Part shown: piece by piece, positions 1 to 11,554 of the stretch
Layout: the number at the start of each line of letters is the position of its first letter
Position numbering within the stretch: the first letter of the stretch is position 1
Source: Lithospermum erythrorhizon
Taxonomy: Eukaryota; Streptophyta; Magnoliopsida; Boraginales; Boraginaceae
Assembly (NCBI GenBank): GCA_019722365.1
Contig: JADFUC010000776.1
Location: 806,001 to 870,000, forward strand
Reading direction: 5' to 3'
DNA: 64,000 bases
The notes under the pieces: generated by a model
The model's input: the letters and a program-made list of their open reading frames with translations, nothing else
What the model was told of the DNA's origin: nothing
Databases searched by the model: none
Position numbers and translations under genes: made by a program

Positions 1-868
1 ATGTTGGAATCTGCATGGTTTCTTAGTTCACGTAACCATCTTTCTACATTATCAAATGTTTGTTTCTTGGTTATGTCATACACCATAAGTGCCCCTACTG
101 CTCCTCTATAGTAAGCACTTGTAATTGCTCTATATCTTTCTTGTCCTGCTGTATCCCATATTTGTGCCTTCACTGTCTTCCCTTCTACCTAAAACCAATG
201 AGTATATCAATATCAATTAATCAAGTCTAGTGAAATTATAATGCAATGATTTCTCCACTTCAATGTTTGCTAATGACTCAATGATGTTTGAGTAGTAGGT
301 AGTGTTTTCATTCCATTCTTAGGTCAATTCGAAAACAATCTCCTTATTATCACAAGATAAAATTGCGTACTATCCGATCCCCTTACTCTATTAAAGCATG
401 AAACATGTTATTGTAATGTTTACTAATAATGACTCAATAATGTTTACTTATACACTCTTGGAATATCAAGATTCATCAACATTTGTAGTATACTAGTATA
501 TATATTTGAATAATCCCAGCATTCATAAATCATTTTCCACATTATGAGAGTGTCGTCGTAGAAGAAAACATCAAACATAAAATTGAAAGATTAAAATATG
601 AAATGCAAAGAATATAAAGTTTAACCAAATTTAATTTGTTCAAATAATTTAAAGAAAGTTGTTAAGAAACTGAAGATATAGGTCTGGTGACATGAAGACC
701 AACCTGAAGAGTTCTTGTTGCAAATTCTACACCAATAGTAGATTTAGATTCCAAGTAAAATTCATTTCTAGTAAATCTGGAAAGAATATTAGATTTTCCC
801 ACTCCAGAATCTCCTATAAGGACAATCTTAAATAAGTAATCATATTCATGATCCACCTTATATGCCAT
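1..868 (-). CDS. RABA2: RABA2-type Rab11 small GTPase, 5' part (partial)
   Basis: Small GTPase of the plant Rab11/RABA clade, which directs vesicle traffic between trans-Golgi/early endosome, plasma membrane and cell plate. Two coding exons are visible: exon 1 at 868-704 (55 codons, ATG at 868, ends CAG|gt) and exon 2 from 188 to the window edge (62 codons), with an AG acceptor just upstream at 190-189. The joined frame starts [14 protein letters not shown] and carries the P-loop GDSGVGKS (residues 19-26), effector region STIGVEF (43-49) and switch II WDTAGQE (66-72), followed by [17 protein letters not shown]. The NKxD and SAK motifs and the prenylated C-terminal cysteines lie outside the window. 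Residue choices ([36 protein letters not shown]) resemble RABA2 more than RABA1 from memory of the family; the exact subclass is inference. No break is visible. Confidence 0.95.
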
Positions 869-2285
869 ACCTTCTTCTCTTCACACACCCTATAAACAAG
901 TATGCAATTTATTTATATATCAAGATCTATAACTCTATATAGCATACACCACTTATTAATATTGTACCCTCACAATTTATTTATTTTTAAAAAGTTCAAT
1001 ATTAGAAAGCTAACCATGAAACATATGTAATATGTTAATTAGATTGGTTGATGAAACTTTTTAATATGGCTATAAATTAGTTATATTTTAGAGAAGAAAA
1101 AACTTTACAAATACAGTATGAATGTTCAACTACAAAAAGTAAAATATGAAACGGAAAATCAAACAACCGAATAAGTAGGGATTTAAATGGTCATTCGTTA
1201 ATCATGCAATAATAGTTTCGTCCTTTCAAGTGTCATTTTATAGTTAAAATCATAAAATCACTCGAAACATTATAGCTACTAATAAAATATACCGTGTATT
1301 TGCACGTAATTATTATCTTTAAAATATTTAGAATTATAATAATAAATAAAGTAATTAACTATTTACGTAAATTTATAAATTATACTTTTGATTTATATTA
1401 TAACTCATTTTGTTAATAGTTATATGATTCCTTATAATTTTTTAATAATATATTTAAAAGTTTTGTTAACATCTTTCATCTTCATTTTGAGTTTAATAGA
1501 AAATAAAACATGTTATTTTATTTGTATTTAGAAAGCATCAACTTCTCAATTTACTATTCAATTTTATTTTTATGTATTCATTTAACATATTTTAATTGAT
1601 GATTATTTCGATAATATTTCCACAATGAATAATATCATGATCTTTTATGAAATTCTCAATTTGGCCATGAAACAACCAAAGAGGCCGCGTTAGATGTCCT
1701 TGTTCGAATGTGAAATACTTCAAATGAATTATATTAAAAATCAATAGAATAAAGATGACATACCTCTTTTAAGAATTATATATTGTGCAATAATTTTTTT
1801 TATATAAAAAGTTAAACCTCAATAATACATATGTGATTAATATTACTTGATATAAAAACTTTTAAAAATATTGTGAAATAATAAATTTATGGAGTAATAT
1901 AAAAGATCCGCAGGGAAATCATTCCAAATAGAAGATAAAATTGCCTATTTGTACATAGTGTTAAATGATAAAATGGATTATATGTCTATAATATACATAT
2001 TCATGCATGTATTTTTTCGACCATAATATCGATAAATTATATTTCATATAGATTAAAAATTCATATAAGTATAATTATGACAATATAATCTTATTTAGTT
2101 ACTAATTACTGTCGATATTAAATAGTAGAAGATTGAATATTTTTAATTTCCTTTCATATATTGAATTCAACTCTAATTAATTATTGCATTTATAGTTTAT
2201 AGGTAAAGATATTTTATTTAAGCATAAAACTAATATCTTATATATATTATAATAAAAAATTACGAAATAAAATATCCAAATATAT
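869..2285. other. AT-rich intergenic DNA upstream of the Rab gene
   Basis: Very AT-rich sequence with no open frame of note. It should contain the promoter and any 5' UTR intron of the minus-strand Rab gene, but I could not single out a convincing TATA box. Confidence 0.5.
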
Positions 2286-2535
2286 TACTTTCTCCATACT
2301 AAATGATTGTCAAGCTTGATTTAAGTACTCCAAATTAATAAATTTTTGCACCTTCATTGATAAACATAATTTTGATTTTGAATAAAATTTAATGTCAATA
2401 TTAAAGTACATTGAAAATGTTATTATTATAATTTTTACCAAATATTATACAATAGGAAAATAAATTAAATTTAACATTTAATCTATGAAAAATCCAAATT
2501 TAAACTTTGACAATCTATTGGGGATGGAGGGAGTA
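2286..2535. mobile_element. Stowaway-like MITE (Tc1/mariner-type), ~250 bp
   Basis: The left end reads TACTTTCTCCATACTAAATG and continues ATTGTCAA. The right end, reverse-complemented, reads TACTCCCTCCATCCCCAATA and continues GATTGTCAA. Both ends match the Stowaway CTCCCTCC-type inverted repeat and are bounded by TA, the expected target dinucleotide. The interior is AT-rich and non-coding, so movement would need a transposase supplied in trans. Confidence 0.8.
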
Positions 2536-2874
2536 TTAAATATGTAACTTGACACTTTTTTATTTCAGTTATTGAAATGTAATACAAAATATTACATAAT
2601 AATTTAGATATATATTCTTAAATAGTAATTTTTGAATTAGAAAATTATTTTTTTAATTTATAATTGAATAATTATCATACAAAAAATTTGAAGTATGGAA
2701 GTAGACTACTTACATTCATTAAAAATAATTTTCTTATTGTTATATTAAAATTAAAAAAAAATCAATTCGCATTATTACCTAAAACACTTTTTATCAGTTG
2801 AGTATATATTTTTTATATAATTGGGCGAAGATATTTGGTAATGAGCGTATGGTAATTAACATACGTATGAAAGT

Positions 2875-2882
2875 GGTAAAAC
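2875..2882. repeat. 8-bp target-site duplication, left copy
   Basis: GGTAAAAC here is repeated exactly at 3783-3790, on the other side of the hAT-like element. One further base (T) also matches, giving a shared 9-mer that leaves the exact boundary uncertain by 1 bp. Eight bases is the hAT superfamily duplication length. Confidence 0.8.
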
Positions 2883-3782
2883 TAGAAATTAGATCGGACG
2901 GATTTACCCACAGGGGAGTAAAAATCCGAAACCGGATTTGGATATTTTGAGGAAAAAAAATCCGGTCGGTTATCGAAATCAGTCGGACGGATTTCCGGAT
3001 ATACGGATTTTGGCCCGGCTTTATTGGGCCGATTTTTTCAATATTTTTTGGGCGATTTTTTTATTTATGGTAGTCCGGATAACGAGCATTGATAGCATTA
3101 GTATAGTAGTAGTGTTCCGTATGTGGGCCGGATTGAAATCGATTGACGTAATAGAGGATTGCATCAAAGTTTAACATCGGGGAACTTAATCCCGCGATGC
3201 TCTGATTATATACGTAAAAAGCAGACCAAAAGGATTGTATATACACTTTGACTCGCATGATCGAGGAAATGATAACATCTAATTAATATATTTGTTGTGT
3301 GTGCTACTTTAAATCCATCAGTAACCAAAAATCAAAGCAGATTTTATAGAACCTACATTTCGACTTGATATGTAGACACGGAAAATGTCTTGATTACTTC
3401 GAGATGTCCATGAAGTCAAGGACTCATAGTTAAAGCAGTATCCCCGATTATTGTCTGGTATGAAATTTGAAGAATAGTTTTGGGGGAGAATGGTTTAGGG
3501 TTTTTTTCTTGTGTGAAGGGTGAAGGCTGCCCAGATATTGAGGGGAGAATGGTTTAGGGGCGATGGGCTAGTATATAATTTTATTTAAAAATAATAATAA
3601 TAATGAACGGACGGACGAGTTAAAATCCAGTCAGGTCGGACCGATAACGGATCCGGTCCGGTTTATACAAATGTCGGTTAAAAAACCGGTCGGTCCGACG
3701 GTTTTTTAATCCGAAAAATCCGACGGACGGACCCGGATCACGACGAAAATAGGTTTTTATCCGAGTCCAGGCTGAAACCCTA
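2883..3782. mobile_element. Non-autonomous hAT-like element, ~900 bp
   Basis: Flanked by the exact 8-bp duplication GGTAAAAC. Terminal repeats are short and imperfect (left TAGAAATTAG..., right reverse complement TAGGGTTTCAG...). Both subterminal regions (about 2893-3025 and 3605-3770) are packed with CGGACGG, TCCGG and CGGATTT motifs in inverted orientation, the usual layout of hAT transposase-binding regions. No transposase reading frame is present, so this is a deletion derivative or MITE-like copy. The middle (about 3150-3550) shows no match I recognise. Confidence 0.8.
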
Positions 3783-3790
3783 GGTAAAAC
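3783..3790. repeat. 8-bp target-site duplication, right copy
   Basis: GGTAAAAC, identical to 2875-2882; marks the right edge of the hAT-like element. Confidence 0.8.
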
Positions 3791-3903
3791 TTTTAGCGAT
3801 ATTATAGAGTTAATAATTCCAACTATATTTGAATTATTGTTATAAGTCATTTTAAAATTTTAAAACATATTTTTGTCGTATAAATATTATAAACTATTTC
3901 TTC

Positions 3904-6110
3904 TAGGCAAAGAAGACAAACTTCTCGCAGAATATTACAACATCCTTACGAAAGAGAGAATCTTTTGGTTCACCAAGTCAAGAGTGGATTATCTTCAATA
4001 TGGAGATGCGAATACTCGTTTTTTCCACACATCGCCCATTGTCCGAAGACATCATAACAATATCAAAATGCTCAGGTGACAAGCAAGAAATCTCGAGTTT
4101 GATCTCTGGGTTTTTCTAAGTCCTTTTTACTCTTGATAAAGCCTTATTCATCCTTTCCAGACTACTTTCACCCTACACAAGTAGCGGCTCACCTCGCTTT
4201 TCGCTTCCTGCTCCGTTCCTAAGATTGAAAGGCCCAATCATATGACACATTTAGACCCATTGGGCTTTGCTTCCTTCATAAATGCCCTGCATAAAAGTCC
4301 TTGTTGTCGAATTAGACACACTCAATAGCGTCATAAACCCCTCAAACTGACTTCCCTACGGGTAGAAATGGAGGCGATAATGTCATCCTCGTCGTAGAAG
4401 CCTTACATTCTTTAAACTCAAAAAAGGGCAGAACAGGTTACATGGCCATTAAACTTGATCTTGAGAAAGCATTTGACAAACTTGATTGCGGGTGCATACG
4501 CCACTGTCTCACCCTCTTTGGATTCCCAGATTGCCTCTCGGCAATTATCGCAGCCTTGACTCGACGTCTAACTGTTGTCCTAAATCAACGGTAAGATGGG
4601 ATACATACCCTCGAGGTATTTGTCAAAGGGGATTCGCGTATCTTACTTACCTTTTCATTTGGTCAGCAGACTCTTTACTTCTTATTATTGAATCATCAAA
4701 AATCATAGTTGGTCCTCCCTTTTATTTGGCAAAACTGGTCATAGCATCTCACATTTCTTCTTCGCAGATGATATTATCCTCTTTGGTAAAGCAAATTTGC
4801 AGTGGATGCATGAACTCCGTCTGGACAATTTGCTCATGACGAGATGGAAGATAAGCCTGACAAATCAAAATCTTGTTTCAAAATTGCAATCAAAACGCAG
4901 AAACAACATTATCTGAAGTTGCAAATTAGGTAGAACTACAAATATGGAAGAAGGAAATACTTGGGCTTCCCGCACAAAGTTGGCAAATTACACTGCTTGA
5001 GTAGGTTCAACTTTATTCTTAATAAGATTAGGACCCGCACTCCGAGATTGGAAAACCCAACTCCTCTCGCTTGGCGGCCCAGGAAAACTCTCATTCAATC
5101 AACAACCACTTGTGAACAGCTACAATTGTCAATTCCGTTCTTCTGAGAAATTTGTGCACAAAGAATGAAGCCGGTGAACAGCTTTTCTTTGGGACTAATG
5201 ACGAAAAGAAGAGCGTTTTTAGTTAACTAGAAAAGCGATTTACAAAACCAAGCGATAATGGGGACTTGGCCTTCGGCGTATTTGGGATTATAACTTAGCA
5301 ACCATGGCTAAACTCAGCATTTGGATGATGATACTCAAGGAGCCAAACAAACGCTTTGGTGCAAAATTTTTGAAGATAAATATTTGGAAACAAATCTCCA
5401 AATCTCGTGAACCAAAAATCATCTTACTCTCAATTAATGCAAGGAAATGCGGAAAAGGGGTGGGAACTCTTTCTCTGAGGCTTGAAGATTACCATCTCCG
5501 ATGAATGAACACCTTTCTTTGGAATGATAATTGGCGGAGATGGAAACCTCTCAGTAGCTGCGGACTACTCAAGGAGGATAATGGCTCAGGTCTCTTGATC
5601 GTCAACCTTGTCATACTCTTTTTCGGTGGCAACTTTAACCTTGCATTTGCACATGTCTTTATCTGTTTGTAATATATACCGACCCACACCAACCTTGATT
5701 GGATTTGGAAGTTGAAAACTCTACCAAAAATCAAGACCTTTGTTTGGCTTTATTTGTCTCCACCACAAATTACCCACACGTCCTTTCGCTCTTCACCAAA
5801 CGCATCTTGCTTCTTCCCAGAGCGACCCTACCTTTCGTGTTTCTCAGAGGAAACTTGTCGGCATTTTATTTGCGGTGCCCTCCAAACAACTTGATAGATT
5901 GGTTCAAGTCCCACTCAGCAAAATTGATACTATTCATAGCATCTCTGACTGATTTATGTCTTTTTTATACTCTCCTCACTACGTCTTTGTTTATGTTGAT
6001 TTACTTAGAAGTGGAAATTGGATCATGCGTTTGTAACTTAAACTCTGTGTTTCTACCTGCTTTGAACTTGATTTCCCTTTAATATTATATTTTATCGGAT
6101 AAAAAAAAAC
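3904..6110 (+). pseudogene. Decayed L1-type LINE (ORF2 reverse transcriptase to 3' end)
   Basis: Remnant of a plant non-LTR retrotransposon, 5'-truncated and full of stops and frameshifts. In order: a pre-RT block (FWFTKSRVDYLQYGDANTRF, about 3967-4026); the RT block MAIKLDLEKAFDKLD (about 4443-4487); the catalytic FADD box (4761-4772, in HFFFADDIILFGKA); later fragments; then a zinc-binding zf-RVT-like segment (WKLKTLPKIKTFVWLY, about 5706-5753), the usual ORF2 C-terminus. It ends in a short A-run near 6102-6110. FADD is the RT active-site motif of LINEs, so the identity is firm. No endonuclease domain is seen: the copy starts within ORF2, about 110 bp from the hAT-like element. It is not functional. 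Confidence 0.85.
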
Positions 6111-6920
6111 CTAAGAAAACTTCTTATTAAATTCATCCTACCCTGTCATCACTCATCACGATGTCAAAATAGACATCGAACTTTCTAATAGATCAATTTG
6201 TCCTCTATATTTATTTTTAGACCAGTTTGCCCCCAATCATGTGATAATAGTTTTGTGTCCATTCTTTAGTATTTAAACAATAAACAGCTCTAATTGCTAC
6301 AAGATAAAAGTTTGATCTTAATATTACCGATTGATATTTTCACTTCTAGAAAAAGTTTTGATCATGAATATATATTTAAAAATAAAATAAAACAATAATT
6401 TGAAATAGTTTTAAAACAAATTCAACAATATCAATTTCATACTTATCATATACTACATTTATTTTAAATTAATTGATTTTTTAAACTTTTAGTAGCGGCT
6501 TTAATCGTGATTATTTTCATTATAGAATTGAAAAAATTACAAAAAAAAAAATGAAAATATTTTTAAAAATAAATTCCAATGATATCGATTTTATATTTTT
6601 TGAATTAGTGAATAAAAATAATTTATAAGCGAAACGTCTGTGATACCAGCTTGTGATTAATTGGGAAATAAAGAAGTATTAAATAACAAATATGGAGCAC
6701 TTTAAGTTTTAAAATATTTATATCAAAGGTGAAAATATAGATTAATTTAAAATAAGAGTAAATAATTTCATGGATAGATGAATTGTTAGATTATCCAATG
6801 TTTGGGCAAATTTACATCACTTGACATTTGACAATTGACAAAGGCAAGGCCAAAAAAGAACGTGGTACGAGTCGTTGAAATTTGACAAAACCAATAAATG
6901 AAACCCAAATTGAGAGATAA
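6111..6920. other. AT-rich intergenic DNA between LINE remnant and GC1 gene
   Basis: No credible coding frame or repeat boundary recognised. The right end probably contains the upstream promoter of the GC1-like gene. Confidence 0.4.
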
Positions 6921-6924
6921 CATT

Positions 6925-6934
6925 AAATATATAC
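6925..6934 (+). promoter_or_regulatory. Possible TATA box of the GC1-like gene
   Basis: AAATATATAC lies about 30 bp before a pyrimidine/CAA-rich stretch (6955-7010) that could be a 5' UTR exon ending at AAAG|gtattc near 7011. A leader intron would then end at the TTGCAG before 8088. This depends on the assumed leader exon and is only suggestive. Confidence 0.3.
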
Positions 6935-7257
6935 GGCATATTATTATTACAAGACGATCACCCAAAAAACCTTTCTTATTATCATCTCTTCTACCTCAAT
7001 TCATACCAAAAGGTATTCTAAATCATTACCACTTTATATGTTTTGTTGTAATAAATTCAAAATTATTCATCTATGCATATAACATATTTATTCTGATTAT
7101 TTTTCGACTTTTTTTGTTGTTGTTATTGTATACATAAGAGAATATGATATTGTTGAGAAATTAAGGTGTATGTGATGATTGAGGTGATTGGTTTATTTGA
7201 GTTTTGGGTTTTAGTCATTCATTATATTGTGGAATTTTTGGAAGATATAATATTAAT

Positions 7258-7670
7258 GTGAATTATGAGTTTAACGGAAGAGATGAGTCAACATAGAGAT
7301 GGGTCGTCGTCCCCACGAGATTGATAAGGATTAGTTTGTGAATTATGAGTTTAGCGGAAGAGATGAGTCGGACATGAGGGGTGTCGTACCCATATACCTC
7401 ACCTCACTTAGTGGTGATATAAGGCTTAGTTTGGATTATAACTCGAATGTGAATTATGAGGTTAGTGGATGAGATGAGTCGATATAGAGATTCCTCATAC
7501 CCATATAGCCCTCGTCCCCACTTAGTGGTGGGATGAGGCTTGGTTTGGATTATAACACGGAATGTGAATTACGAGTCAACATAGATATGTGTCCTACTCA
7601 TATACTAGTGGTGGGATGAGGCTTAGTTTGGGTTATAACAAGGATGTGAATTAGGTCTAGTAATGTGGGG
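7258..7670. repeat. Imperfect tandem (minisatellite) repeat, 80-115 bp units
   Basis: Five successive units start with GTGAATTA at 7258, 7338, 7449, 7564 and 7646. They share blocks such as GAAGAGATGAGTC, CACTTAGTGGTG and GGCTTAGTTTGG. Unit spacing is 80, 111, 115 and 82 bp, so units gained or lost internal segments. The array lies in the presumed leader intron of the GC1-like gene. Confidence 0.8.
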
Positions 7671-7737
7671 CGAGATGGGATAGAAAAAGAATTGTGTGTG
7701 ATTTTTGCCTGGGGTATGCCAATTAGCTTGTTGTAGT

Positions 7738-7765
7738 ATTTATTATTATTATTATTATTATTACA
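7738..7765. repeat. (ATT)n microsatellite
   Basis: About nine consecutive ATT units just downstream of the minisatellite, in the same presumed leader intron. Confidence 0.9.
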
Positions 7766-8111
7766 TTCAATGAATGCTACATTTTAGGAATAAGATGAAA
7801 GGAAAAGAGTTAAGGAGTCCGAAATAGTAAACCATTTGAGCTATGTAGTCTTATGTTTACTTGCAAGATGATATAATGGGGAGAAATGAGGTATTTATGT
7901 TGTGGGTAGATAATGTACCAATTATCTGATATAATATTTTTCTGGTGTGTATCTCAGAAATTATAAGACAAATTATCCGGCAATAAATTAAGTACTGTGG
8001 CAGCATTATTTTGTGAACTGATGTATACTTCTCGAAATTTCAGTTTCTGCGTAATTTCTTATTGAAGTTGTAAATCTGTCTTGCAGGCCAACGCTTCTCT
8101 TATTCAACCTT

Positions 8112-8152
8112 CTATTCGTTGCTCAAGACACCTTATTCGTTGCTCAAGACAC
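8112..8152 (+). repeat. 21-bp tandem duplication in the presumed 5' UTR
   Basis: TATTCGTTGCTCAAGACAC occurs at 8113 and again at 8134, a two-copy tandem repeat with a 21-bp period. It lies about 70-110 bp before the GC1-like start codon, in the presumed leader exon that begins near 8088. Confidence 0.85.
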
Positions 8153-8220
8153 AAAGACTGGAGTGACGAAACATATAATTCTGAGATTTTCTCTCTTACA
8201 TAGTATCGTCAGTTTACTTG

Positions 8221-11200
8221 ATGAAAATGTGGCCAGTGTATCTTCTGCTAAATAAGATTCTTGGAGCAGAAGGTGATATACAGGAAACAGAAGAGTGTCA
8301 CCTGAGTTGGTTTAGCTCCTACCAATTAGAAGAATCACTTGATCATGACAAACACACTGATTCAATTAGTTCCTCACACTCCACAGAAGTAAGTACATAT
8401 ATCAACTCAATTTCATCTTCTCATTTGATTTGTCTGCCATATTGAATCTTGATCGTTTAGCTTTCTGCTTATTCAAAGAAAAAACAATATTCAGCTCTCA
8501 GCCGTACCACTAAGCTTCATTTGTCTTGGTAGGTCCCACATATAAATCAAGTTCACACATGGGATTGTGGTCTTGCTTGTGTGTTAATGGTATTAAGAGC
8601 TCATGGCATCAATGATCCTACTCTTCAGGAGTTGGAGGATGTTTGCAGTACAACCAGGTACCGTCTATATTCCAAGAGAGGGATCATTCATTGTTTCTGG
8701 TGTGCTGGTTTTTTAATAAACATGTCTGTATAGTCATCCTTCTCTAAGTGCTATTGCTCTCGCCTGTTACTTGGGTCGCACACGACATATTGGTCAATGG
8801 TTTACATCTGGCGGTACATTATGTATGTGGCTACTTGTAAGTTGTTAACTTTCAAAAATATTTATCTCCCTTCGGAGGGTCAGGGAGAATACAGGGAGGG
8901 AATGAGAAAAACGGAAAGATGTAGATGCGAGACCAATGGTTCCTTAGTACATGTCCCAATGTTGTTCTGTGGATCATTTGCTTTTTTTTTTTTAATTTAA
9001 CAAAGGGCTCCAAGTCTATTCGTTTTGGAAAACTTGGTAAAGGATATTAGTATTAACTTCCAGCTTATGATCCTTTTCCTCTTGCATTTTTAATGATGTT
9101 TTGCAGTATATGGACTGTGGATTTGGCATACTTATTAAAGAAATTTGCAATTAGTTTTCAATATTTCACCATAACACTGGAAGCAAACCCCAACTTTTCT
9201 GGGGAGACATTCTACAAGGTGAGTTGCTCACTCACCTATGCAGCTGAAAATCGGATTTGTACGACTTGTGTTATTTGTCTGATGCTTCATAAACAGAGTG
9301 CTGCTATGCAGGAGCAATTGCATAATGATATTCTGAGAGTAAATGTGCTGTTTCAGAGAGCACGTGAAGCTGGAATTATAATTCAGGTGTAATATATGTA
9401 GTTAGTATCACCCCTGATTCTAATCCTTTTGAGATTATCGAATTGTGTTTTCTAAAGGATCCTTCTGGTAATAGTTTATTGCTCGGTAAGAAGTAATATT
9501 TTTAACAATTAATTTTGTATTGCATGACTGGAGCCAAAAGATGGTGAATAAGTAGAGAATGTTTGACATATTTGCTGGAGATTACTGAGGGCAACTATTA
9601 GGAAAATGTGTTTTGAAATGTTATTTTTGTTCAAAAACTGTAGACTGAAAAATTGGTGGCATTAATTTTCTTCATCATGATATTTGCTCTCTCCTTGCTA
9701 TTATAATTTGATTGAGATTCAGTCCAAGCCTTTATGTATATTATTGATTAGTGGAGATTAACATTCTTCTTTTACAGCGCAGGTCAATTAGTGCAAAAGA
9801 GATTTCTTTGTTGATCTTATCAGGGAAGCATATTGCTATTGCTCTGGTTGACCAGTACAAATTAAGGTACACTCTGGTTCTTCCATGACTGATTAAATTG
9901 GGGGAAATGTTGAGGGACCTAGGATCAGGAATTTCATTGCATATGGTTGTTACTCGGCAGAAAATGCAATAGCTTGTAAAGTTGTAGGCTTGTGGTTGTT
10001 GTTTTTTTATTGATGTATCAGAAAGGTTTGGACGTTTGGTTAGTTTTGCTAAGTTATAGAAAGAAATGACAGCTATCTATTTATGTTGTACTCACTGTCT
10101 ATTGAGGAGTCTTACCATGACTATCTATAAGAAGCAGAAATTATCTTTTGACATTCAATATATTAGTTGTCCTTGGTTCACTGAAATTTATTTGAATAAT
10201 GAAATTAGCATACTTTAAATTTGTAACGATTGATGCAGACCCTCTTGGACAGAGGACATCTGTCTTGCAGGCTTCGATAGCAACAGTCCAGACTACACTG
10301 GTGAGCAACAATGCATCTAGCCCGTATGTTTTCGCTCTTGTGCAGCATCGCGATAGCAATTTTTTAGCATGTCCAAATATATTAGAGTCGATAAAATTTA
10401 GCTGGCATAGCAAGCCTTGTTTTACAAACAAGGTTGGATTGGTTGACTTTCTTTTGCATAAAAGTCCGTTATACTGATCAAGTATCTATTAAAATTATTG
10501 AACTCAAATCTATCGGTAATGTGAATTTTATTATGCTGGTTATGTTCTGGTCAGTGCAAACCAACAAAATCAATCCCAGCATTGCATTGCTTTTGCCATC
10601 TCTAGTATCTATGATGACTACCAATGATTTTTCAAGGCACTCATTTTTATTGTGGTAAATGTTATACCTATGTCTTAGATCCAACTCGATATATACATAC
10701 ACTCCCTGCCTTTACGTTTAGATCCATGCAACAGAGATATTAACTCAAACAAGTTAGCTTGAATATCATGCAGTATTGGATATGCAAATTCAGTTTCCAT
10801 ATTATATATCCCATGTTGTCAAATGGTGATACATGATCTCGTTTCAATTTGCATAATGTGCGAGTTATTTGCAGGTCACTATGTTGTAATATGTGGCTAT
10901 GATTCTGTTCGAGACGAGTTTGAAATAAGAGATCCAGCCAGATCAAGGTTCTACTTTCTGCTCATTTAATTTCCTTTGCTTTTGATACTAATTTTCCAAC
11001 CTCTTAACCGAGATGTCAGGTAAAAGGCCCTTACAGTAAGGAAGAAATATGTTGAGTTATTGTCGCCTACTGTTTTAACAAATCTAATCTCATCTGCTTC
11101 GAGTCTGTTGATTATAAAGTTTCCTTATACATATTTGTTATCTGGAATGTCGTTTAATAATCAGAGTTTAGGAGAGCCTGCTTCCATGAGTTACCAGTCT

Positions 11201-11554
11201 GGAGCTGCTCCTATGTCAAAAAGTATTTGATTGTGGTTTCTAGTTTTGACAACTTAAAATCTCACAGTTACTAGTATCTGTTTTACTAGAGTAGTCTTCT
11301 TTTGGTTTCATTGCATTAATCCAGAATCACTCTTATGTAGGAAAGATGAAAGAGTGTCATCAAGGTGTCTCGAAGAGGCTCGAAAATCCTTTGGTACAGA
11401 TGAGGATCTTCTTCTGGTAAATTTCTTATAATCCAATTTAAGTTCATTCCTCCCATCTTCTTTGGAAGAGGGGATAAGAACTAGTAAAAAGAAACTAATG
11501 ATTTCCGGGTGATACTAACGTCCGTTGCAGATTAATCTCTTTGGAAAGGAATGA
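8221..11554 (+). CDS. GC1: Guanylyl cyclase 1 (GC1/GUCD1-like), C39-peptidase-like fold
   Basis: Plant guanylyl cyclase GC1 family (Pfam Guanylate_cyc_2, GUCD1 in animals); the Arabidopsis member is reported to make cGMP. Nine coding exons join in frame: 8221-8388, 8533-8657, 9107-9218, 9312-9386, 9778-9866, 10239-10300, 10875-10947, 11341-11416 and 11531-11554, giving 804 bp or 267 residues. Every junction is GT..AG. The start MKMWPVYLLLNK matches the family start; the frame opens upstream only with TTG. Recognisable blocks are VPHINQVHTWDCGLACVLMV (from residue 57), SIWTVDLAYLLKKF (98-111), ANPNFSGETFYK, SAKEISLLILSGKHIAIALV, GHYVVICGYD (211-220), EIRDPA (227-232) and CLEEARKSFGTDEDLLL. DCGLAC plus GHYVVICGYD resembles a papain/C39-like Cys-His arrangement, so cyclase activity is taken from family reports, not read from sequence. 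The gene appears intact. Confidence 0.95.

Noticed and set aside
3165..3240. Sequence resembling a plant snRNA promoter (ACATCG-type upstream element plus TATA)
   Set aside because: The upstream element is a poor match to RTCCCACATCG, the spacing fits neither the Pol II nor Pol III form, and no snRNA follows.
2938..3850. Open frames within the hAT-like element
   Set aside because: They arise from the CGGACGG/TCCGG repeat motifs, have no family similarity and run in conflicting directions.
10141..10946. Several open frames on both strands around GC1 exons 6-7
   Set aside because: They are shadows of exons and AT-rich introns; only the spliced GC1 frame is conserved.
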